Shown in pieces: positions 59,549-64,000 of a DNA stretch of 64,000 nucleotides. This stretch comes from Prostheceraeus crozeri (lineage: Eukaryota > Platyhelminthes > Polycladida > Euryleptidae). Where the stretch lies: assembly GCA_907163375.1 (NCBI GenBank), contig CAJQUW010013620.1:343001-407000 (forward strand). Direction: 5' to 3'. The notes under the pieces were generated by a model. That model was given only the letters and a program-made list of their open reading frames with translations. It was not told the DNA's origin and ran no database searches. Positions within the stretch are counted from its first letter, which is position 1, and every line of letters starts with the position of its first letter. Both the position numbers and the translations under genes were made by a program.

Positions 59549-59905
59549 ATGGTGCGCCATTCAGCTAAAATACTGCGCCATTCAACTAATCAAATCAACG
59601 CGTTAACATTAGACGCGCTGTGAAGAAAACTTATCATTCTTGAAACCTCTCTGTTTTATATGCAATGTTATTTCCTGTTTTACATGTACATACAATTACT
59701 ATGCCATTCAGCTAAAATACCGTGTTTCAACCAATTAGAACGCGTCCACAGGGTGGACAGAAATCCCATTGTTTAGAAAACTTGTATCTGTCTGTTTTAT
59801 ATGCAATGCTATTTCCTGTTTTATATGCAATGTTATTTCCTGTTGCACATGTAAATACAATAGAGCGCTTCAACCAATTAAAACGTGTCCACACGTGGAC
59901 AAATT
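59549..59905. repeat. Degenerate tandem repeats next to the Polinton-like fossil
   Basis: CCATTCAGCTAAAATAC occurs at about 59563 and 59704. CAACCAATTA.AACG.GTCCAC occurs at 59728 and 59870. TATATGCAATG.TATTTCCTGTT occurs at about 59657, 59797 and 59822. The unit is about 140-150 bases. The block ends about 110 bases before the first element reading frame, so it may be an element end or a host satellite. Confidence 0.7.
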
Positions 59906-60135
59906 TACATGTATTTTAATGTATGCAAAGTGGTTGTAACCAAATTGAAATATCCATGTGTTGTTTTTAATTACACATTTACGGGAATATAATAGAAACA
60001 TTTTGTCTTCTATAAAAATGAGTAACATTAGAGTCTTCCAAAAAATATACGGCAAACAAACAACTGCTAATTTCGATTTAAATAGAATTTCAGAAGATTG
60101 TATTCAAAATATTTATTCAAAATATTTCTTTAAAA

Positions 60136-60807
60136 ATGGAAGAAACCTCAAGAATATATCCTTCGTTATCATATGAACGTAGTTCTACTTTAATGGACAT
60201 TGAAAAAATGAACAAAGAAAAACACAAAGATAGAGTTAGGTATATGAAAGATAAGGAATCTCAATTATTATTAAGATTAGAGCATTATAATAAATTAAGA
60301 AAGAGATGGACGATAGCTAAGAATGTGACACAAGGCGTTGGAGCATGATTAACAATAAGTTTGGGTGCTTTAACAATTGTTATATCTTCAGGTACGGGTG
60401 TTTTTGCAACTTCACTTGTTACAATGTTAGAAAAATCTTTAATATCAAAGAAACGAAAATCATTAAAAACTAAGCATTTACATATTAAAGAAGTCTATGA
60501 CAAATTACACTACTACTTTCAAAGAGTATGTGATGATAATGTTATTACGTTAGATGAGATTGAAAAATTTGATCAAATAGCTAATGAAGCTAAGAAAACG
60601 CCATTTCATTTAAAGTCCGAAAAAGTTGATGATAAGAATAGAAAGGATGGCAAAATTTCGAGTGATGGTAAAATTTCTAATGAAGAAAATGACAAAATTT
60701 TTTTAGAAGAGCTAAAAACTTTATTAGACAAAACTTTATTAAACAAATCTTTAGACGAGAAAACTTCAAACGAAAAGATGTCAGACAACAAAGCAATAAA
60801 AAAATAA
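60136..60807 (+). pseudogene. Polinton-like small gene region, hydrophobic Gly-rich segment
   Basis: Encodes a basic, helical part (YMKDKESQLLLRLEHYNKLR), a Gly-rich hydrophobic stretch (GALTIVISSGTGVFATSL) and an acidic, EF-hand-like helix region (DDNVITLDEIEKFDQIANEA) with a Lys/Asp/Ser-rich tail. Proteins of this layout occur in Polinton-like elements, but I know of no assigned function. The region is a fossil with at least one break. Confidence 0.6.
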
Positions 60808-60998
60808 TTTGTTCAGTAAAATGTTTTTGTTGCATTCCAATGTTACCACAAAATTCAAATATTATATTTTAAAAATTGATAAAATTAGAGCTGATAATTT
60901 TAAAAGAATAAAACAATTAGAAGAGTTAATAAAACAAAGAAATATTATGAAAGAAAATCATCTTCAACATAGAATGATAAAAGCTGGTATTCAATCTG

Positions 60999-61679
60999 AT
61001 GTTTGAAAAAATGCAGCAAACCGAACAAGTAAAAACTGATTTTGAAAAAACTATGAAACCATTTAAAACTCTTGAAAAAGAAAGTACAAATAATGATAAA
61101 CAAATTGATATAACAGATCCAGAGCACAAAACTATATTAGATGACTATGGATTACTAGAATCAAACAATAAGAAATTACCAAAATCTATGCAATTTGAAC
61201 ATTCTATTTCATTTATAGATGGAACAACAATACCTAGATTTTATCTCGGTCAAAAAGAAATATTTCCACAACCTTTTAGAGGTATAATTTTTTCACCAGA
61301 TAAATCTCCTTTTAATTTAGATAGAAATTTTGTTAATCTTTTAAGAGGAGCAGATTTAAATAATTATGCTGTAGAAGATCTCATAAAATATAAAGCTATG
61401 TTAGATAGAGTTGGTGCAGTAAAATCTCTTAGACGTTATAAACAATTAGAAAATTTATTATCATCGGGAGTTAAAGTAGGAAAAGGTTTTAAAACAGAAA
61501 CAACTGTATTTTTACCAGATGATCCACAGGAATTACTAAACAGATTAAATATTTTAATATCGGCAATAAAAGGACATAATTCTAGTTTCAATGAAATTCA
61601 TGCTATATTAAAAAGACTGTTAGAAAAGAAGATTCTAAATGAAGAGGATTATAAAAGTATAACGAACCAATGGTTCTAG
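60999..61679 (+). CDS. Polinton-like unassigned gene
   Basis: A whole-looking 226-residue frame between the small-gene region and the minor capsid gene. It has a Lys/Glu-rich helical N-terminus, then FIDGTTIPRFYLGQKEIFPQ and FLPDDPQELLNRLNILIS, with a helical C-terminus (HAILKRLLEKKILNEEDY). No known domain is recognised. Its position suggests a virion or packaging accessory protein (inference). A small frame at 60809-61006 ends 8 bases inside its start. Confidence 0.6.
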   Translation: MFEKMQQTEQVKTDFEKTMKPFKTLEKESTNNDKQIDITDPEHKTILDDYGLLESNNKKLPKSMQFEHSISFIDGTTIPRFYLGQKEIFPQPFRGIIFSPDKSPFNLDRNFVNLLRGADLNNYAVEDLIKYKAMLDRVGAVKSLRRYKQLENLLSSGVKVGKGFKTETTVFLPDDPQELLNRLNILISAIKGHNSSFNEIHAILKRLLEKKILNEEDYKSITNQWF

Positions 61680-61689
61680 GGCTTCGCCC
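61679..61689 (+). terminator. Small GC hairpin after the unassigned gene
   Basis: GGGCTTCGCCC forms a 4-bp stem with a 3-base loop directly at the stop codon, in otherwise A+T-rich sequence. It may be an RNA end or stability signal; function is only inferred. Confidence 0.3.
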
Positions 61690-61758
61690 GTAGCTGAAAT
61701 ATGTTGTTGTTTTTAATTTTTTTATAAAAAAATATTTATTCAAAATTTTAACTCAAAA

Positions 61759-62547
61759 ATGTGTTCAGCAGATTTAGACAAAATTAATAATCATTTAGAA
61801 AATTTGAAAGAGATTTTGGGTTCATCAAAATATAGTACGACGTTAAGAATTATAACAACTACTTCATCACACACTTGTAATTTAGAACCCATTCTTCATT
61901 TGGAACAAAATAAAAATTATCAAATTGCATTGACTAGTTTCTCCACATTTAACACTATTCAAAACGTTATCAAAGATGTGAATGATCAATTTAGATATTC
62001 TACTGATAAAGGCAAAACATGGAAAATACAAACTTTTCTTCCTGGTTCTTACGAAGTTGAATCAATATCAAATGAAATTAAGAGACATTTAGGTATACCA
62101 TTTAAAGATAAGAAACAATTACATTTTGCAGTTGAACCGGCGGTTAATAAATTTTCTCTTACTTTAGACGAAAATCATCAAGTTGATTTTAATCATGATA
62201 GATCATTGTCAAAGCTATTAGGATTTAATAAACAAACCTATAGTCAAGGTTATCATTTAGGTGAGAAGATTCCAAAAATAACTGAAATAAATTCAATTGT
62301 TGTACATTGTGACATTATTGAAGGAGGATATATAAATGGTAAATTGTCAAATTTAATATTCAGTTTTCCAGCTTTTACTGTACCCATTGGTTATAGATTA
62401 AATGTATTTCCACAAACATTAATATATTTCCCTATTACAAGAAAAACTATTAACAACATCAACATTAGAATCACTGATGAGAAAGGACAAGAAATAAATT
62501 TTGGAGGTGAAGAGATTATGATAGATCTTTTGGTTCGGGAGGTATAA
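61759..62547 (+). CDS. Polinton-like minor capsid (penton-type) protein
   Basis: The 262 residues show the pattern of Polinton minor capsid proteins: an N-terminal strand set with TLRIITTTSSHTCNLEPILH, then NYQIALTSFSTFNTI and NDQFRYS, a middle part with SLSKLLGFNKQTYSQGYH, and a C-terminus with NGKLSNLIFSFPAFTVPIGY and ITDEKGQEINFGGEEIMIDL. The family forms pentamers at capsid vertices with a single jelly-roll fold. The frame looks whole, and it lies directly upstream of the packaging ATPase region. Confidence 0.75.
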   Translation: MCSADLDKINNHLENLKEILGSSKYSTTLRIITTTSSHTCNLEPILHLEQNKNYQIALTSFSTFNTIQNVIKDVNDQFRYSTDKGKTWKIQTFLPGSYEVESISNEIKRHLGIPFKDKKQLHFAVEPAVNKFSLTLDENHQVDFNHDRSLSKLLGFNKQTYSQGYHLGEKIPKITEINSIVVHCDIIEGGYINGKLSNLIFSFPAFTVPIGYRLNVFPQTLIYFPITRKTINNINIRITDEKGQEINFGGEEIMIDLLVREV

Positions 62548-62575
62548 ACTCCCACGCGAAGCTAGAGAAGTTTAA

Positions 62576-62578
<3 letters not shown>

Positions 62579-62618
<40 letters not shown>
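62579..62618. repeat. (ATT)n microsatellite
   Basis: About 13 ATT units between the minor capsid gene and the ATPase region of the fossil element. Confidence 0.95.
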
Positions 62619-62619
<1 letters not shown>

Positions 62620-62744
62620 TTCTTTAGAAACAAAAAATAAAAAAATTAAAAATAAATTTTTTTTATTAAAAATGAGTGAACTACCTCCATTAAATAAAAA
62701 AAAAACTCAAATTTAATCATCATCCAAATTTATCTAATAAAGTT

Positions 62745-63434
62745 TTGTCAGTTATTTGCGGAAGATCAGGATGTGGAAAAACATATCTATTATTTAAAAT
62801 TTTAACGACTCCAAATTTTTTGGATTATAGCAATCTTATAATTTATACAACAACAGCAGAACAACCCGTCTATCAATTTTTAAAATATGGATTTGAAAAT
62901 AATCTTAAAAAAACAGCAATTGCTTCATTATTCAAAGAATATGAAAAATCTGAAGATGAAGAAGAAATAAGTTCTTGGTGTGAAGAAGCAGCAAAAAATA
63001 ATCAGTTAGTTGAATCCAATAAAAATAAGCATCTAAAGATACAATTAATAGATGATAGTGGTAATATGCAAGATCCTAGTAAACTAGATAAAACAATGAA
63101 ACATTGTAATTTTTGATGATTGTGTTAATGACAGAAATCAGTCAGTTCAGAGAAATTATTTCACAAGAGGTAGACATAATAACTGTAGTGTTTTTTATTT
63201 AACACAATGTATTCATTAGACGGAAGTGTTATTAGAAAGAATGCAAATATATTTATACTATTTGAAATAAATGCAAGAAACTTAAGTGATTTGTTAAGAG
63301 ATTTATGTGTAAGAAATAAAGATGAATTTAAACAATCGTGTAACAATGCTTGGTCAAAAGATTATGGATTTATTACAATTAATATTGATAAAAAAATTCA
63401 TGATAGAGTTATAGAAGATTTGTTTACTGAGTAA
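62745..63434 (+). pseudogene. Polinton-like packaging ATPase, fossil
   Basis: An FtsK/HerA-type genome-packaging ATPase: Walker A box ICGRSGCGKTYLLFKIL and a Walker B-like LKIQLIDDSG region, followed further on by FILFEINARNLSDLLRDL-type sequence. Such ATPases load element DNA into capsids. The gene is broken in this copy. Confidence 0.75.
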
Positions 63435-63507
63435 TAAAAAGTTTTTATACTGAGTAATAAATAATAAAATTTTTTTCTAGACTGATTTAAATAATAATAA
63501 ATAAACT

Positions 63508-64000
63508 TTAAAAAGGTTCAGTAGTTATTCCATCAGGCAAAATCTTTCTTTTATCATCAAATGGATCTAATGCTAATTTATGTTCCTCTTTTAAATACAT
63601 TTTATGTTTCTTTGAATTAAGTCTATAATTACATGCTGTTTTTATTTCATTATTAAATAATGCATTTTTATAATCTTGAAATGTTATTTGATTAGCCACT
63701 GATGCCTTTGAAATTCCCTTTAATGTTTTATGTGTTTTAATATTATTAGTTGTATCATAACAGTAACATTTAGATTTTAAAAATATAGCTTCTGTTATGA
63801 AATCTTCATTTCCTTCTAATTCATCTTTTACTTTACATAAATCAGAAGGATGAATGATATCTTTTATTTTATCTATTTCTTTAACAAGTGTAGAATTATA
63901 CGGTATTGTTAATTCTAAGAAAACGGAATCCGTATCTGTAAAGTGTAATTTATAGTTTTTGCCATAAGCAGGTGCTAAATAATCATATATAAATCTATAC
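63508..64000 (-). CDS. Protein-primed family B DNA polymerase, C-terminal part (cut by window)
   Basis: On the - strand the frame enters from beyond the window with RFIYDYLAPAYGKNYKLHF, then the catalytic T-D-T-D-S-V box (family B motif C), LKSKCYCYDTTNNIKTHKTL and a C-terminus ending GITTEPF. This is the palm-to-thumb region of the pPolB of Polintons, which replicates the element from a terminal protein. It is convergent with the ATPase gene, 73 bases apart. The visible part looks open. Confidence 0.8.
   Translation of the reverse strand, partial: YRFIYDYLAPAYGKNYKLHFTDTDSVFLELTIPYNSTLVKEIDKIKDIIHPSDLCKVKDELEGNEDFITEAIFLKSKCYCYDTTNNIKTHKTLKGISKASVANQITFQDYKNALFNNEIKTACNYRLNSKKHKMYLKEEHKLALDPFDDKRKILPDGITTEPF

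Larger units (their letters stand above)
60018..64000. mobile_element. Polinton/adintovirus-like element, fossil, cut by window end
   Basis: A very A+T-rich block with compact, closely packed frames, unlike its surroundings. Parts in order: one or more small genes with a Gly-rich hydrophobic stretch (60.1-60.8 kb), an unassigned gene (61.0-61.7 kb), a minor capsid (penton-type) gene, an FtsK/HerA-type packaging ATPase, and on the opposite strand the C-terminal part of a protein-primed family B DNA polymerase running off the window. Capsid, ATPase and pPolB together identify a Polinton/Maverick or adintovirus-type element. Major capsid, protease and integrase would lie beyond 64000. It is broken in at least two or three places in the visible part, but several frames are long and open, so the insertion is probably not ancient. 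The outer boundary and terminal repeats were not determined. Confidence 0.88.

Noticed and set aside
1-64000. CRISPR arrays, rRNA, bacterial-type operons
   Set aside because: None seen. The tandem repeats have no regular spacer pattern, and the coding style is animal, apart from the compact virus-like block.

Overview
The window looks like nuclear DNA of an invertebrate animal. The host genes have spliceosomal introns, the sequence is A+T-rich, and there is a mixed load of animal transposable elements: P element, mariner, CR1/jockey-like LINEs, Penelope-like elements, BEL/Pao, a Polinton and tRNA-derived SINEs. I cannot name the species. Three host loci are supported. (1) An unrecognised gene on the + strand at about 3.3-7.35 kb, with four exons whose splice phases all agree. 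(2) One coding exon of an N-alpha-acetyltransferase 40 (NatD/NAA40)-like gene on the - strand at 11.4-11.9 kb. (3) The first three coding exons of a TYW5-like tRNA hydroxylase on the + strand (53.06-57.26 kb), which appears to use a GC-AG intron and continues beyond the last exon seen.

Layout. 0-9.4 kb: a pogo-like non-autonomous element with a duplicated end, the unrecognised host gene, three large inverted-repeat (foldback) sequences and a tRNA-derived SINE. 11.4-15.1 kb: the NAA40-like exon, then a 2.4-kb P element with a THAP domain, terminal inverted repeats and a perfect 8-bp target duplication, whose transposase has lost internal pieces. 15.6-20.3 kb: a foldback repeat and a dead 1.36-kb mariner. 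22.2-31.7 kb: a LINE tail, then one CR1-like LINE (B) split by insertion of another (A). 33.3-39.6 kb: a BEL/Pao LTR retrotransposon with near-identical LTRs. 40.8-46.6 kb: a Penelope-like fragment and a nearly intact, unusual two-ORF LINE (C). 46.8-47.6 kb: an almost perfect 388-bp tandem duplication.

47.6-53 kb is mostly unassigned, with hairpins, an RTE-like LINE scrap and a second SINE. The long second intron of the TYW5-like gene holds a hAT-like transposase scrap and a Penelope-like element with a GIY-YIG domain and an inverted 5' end. From 58 kb onward there is a degenerate tandem array, a decayed relic of a Polinton-type gene, a tandem-repeat block, and from about 60 kb a very A+T-rich Polinton/adintovirus-like fossil. 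It carries a minor capsid gene, a packaging ATPase and the end of a protein-primed DNA polymerase, and runs off the window.

The transposable elements do not form a pathway with one another. The host genes are islands in a region built by repeated, nested insertion. Several LINE frame breaks fall in homopolymer runs, so some may be assembly errors and not true mutations.
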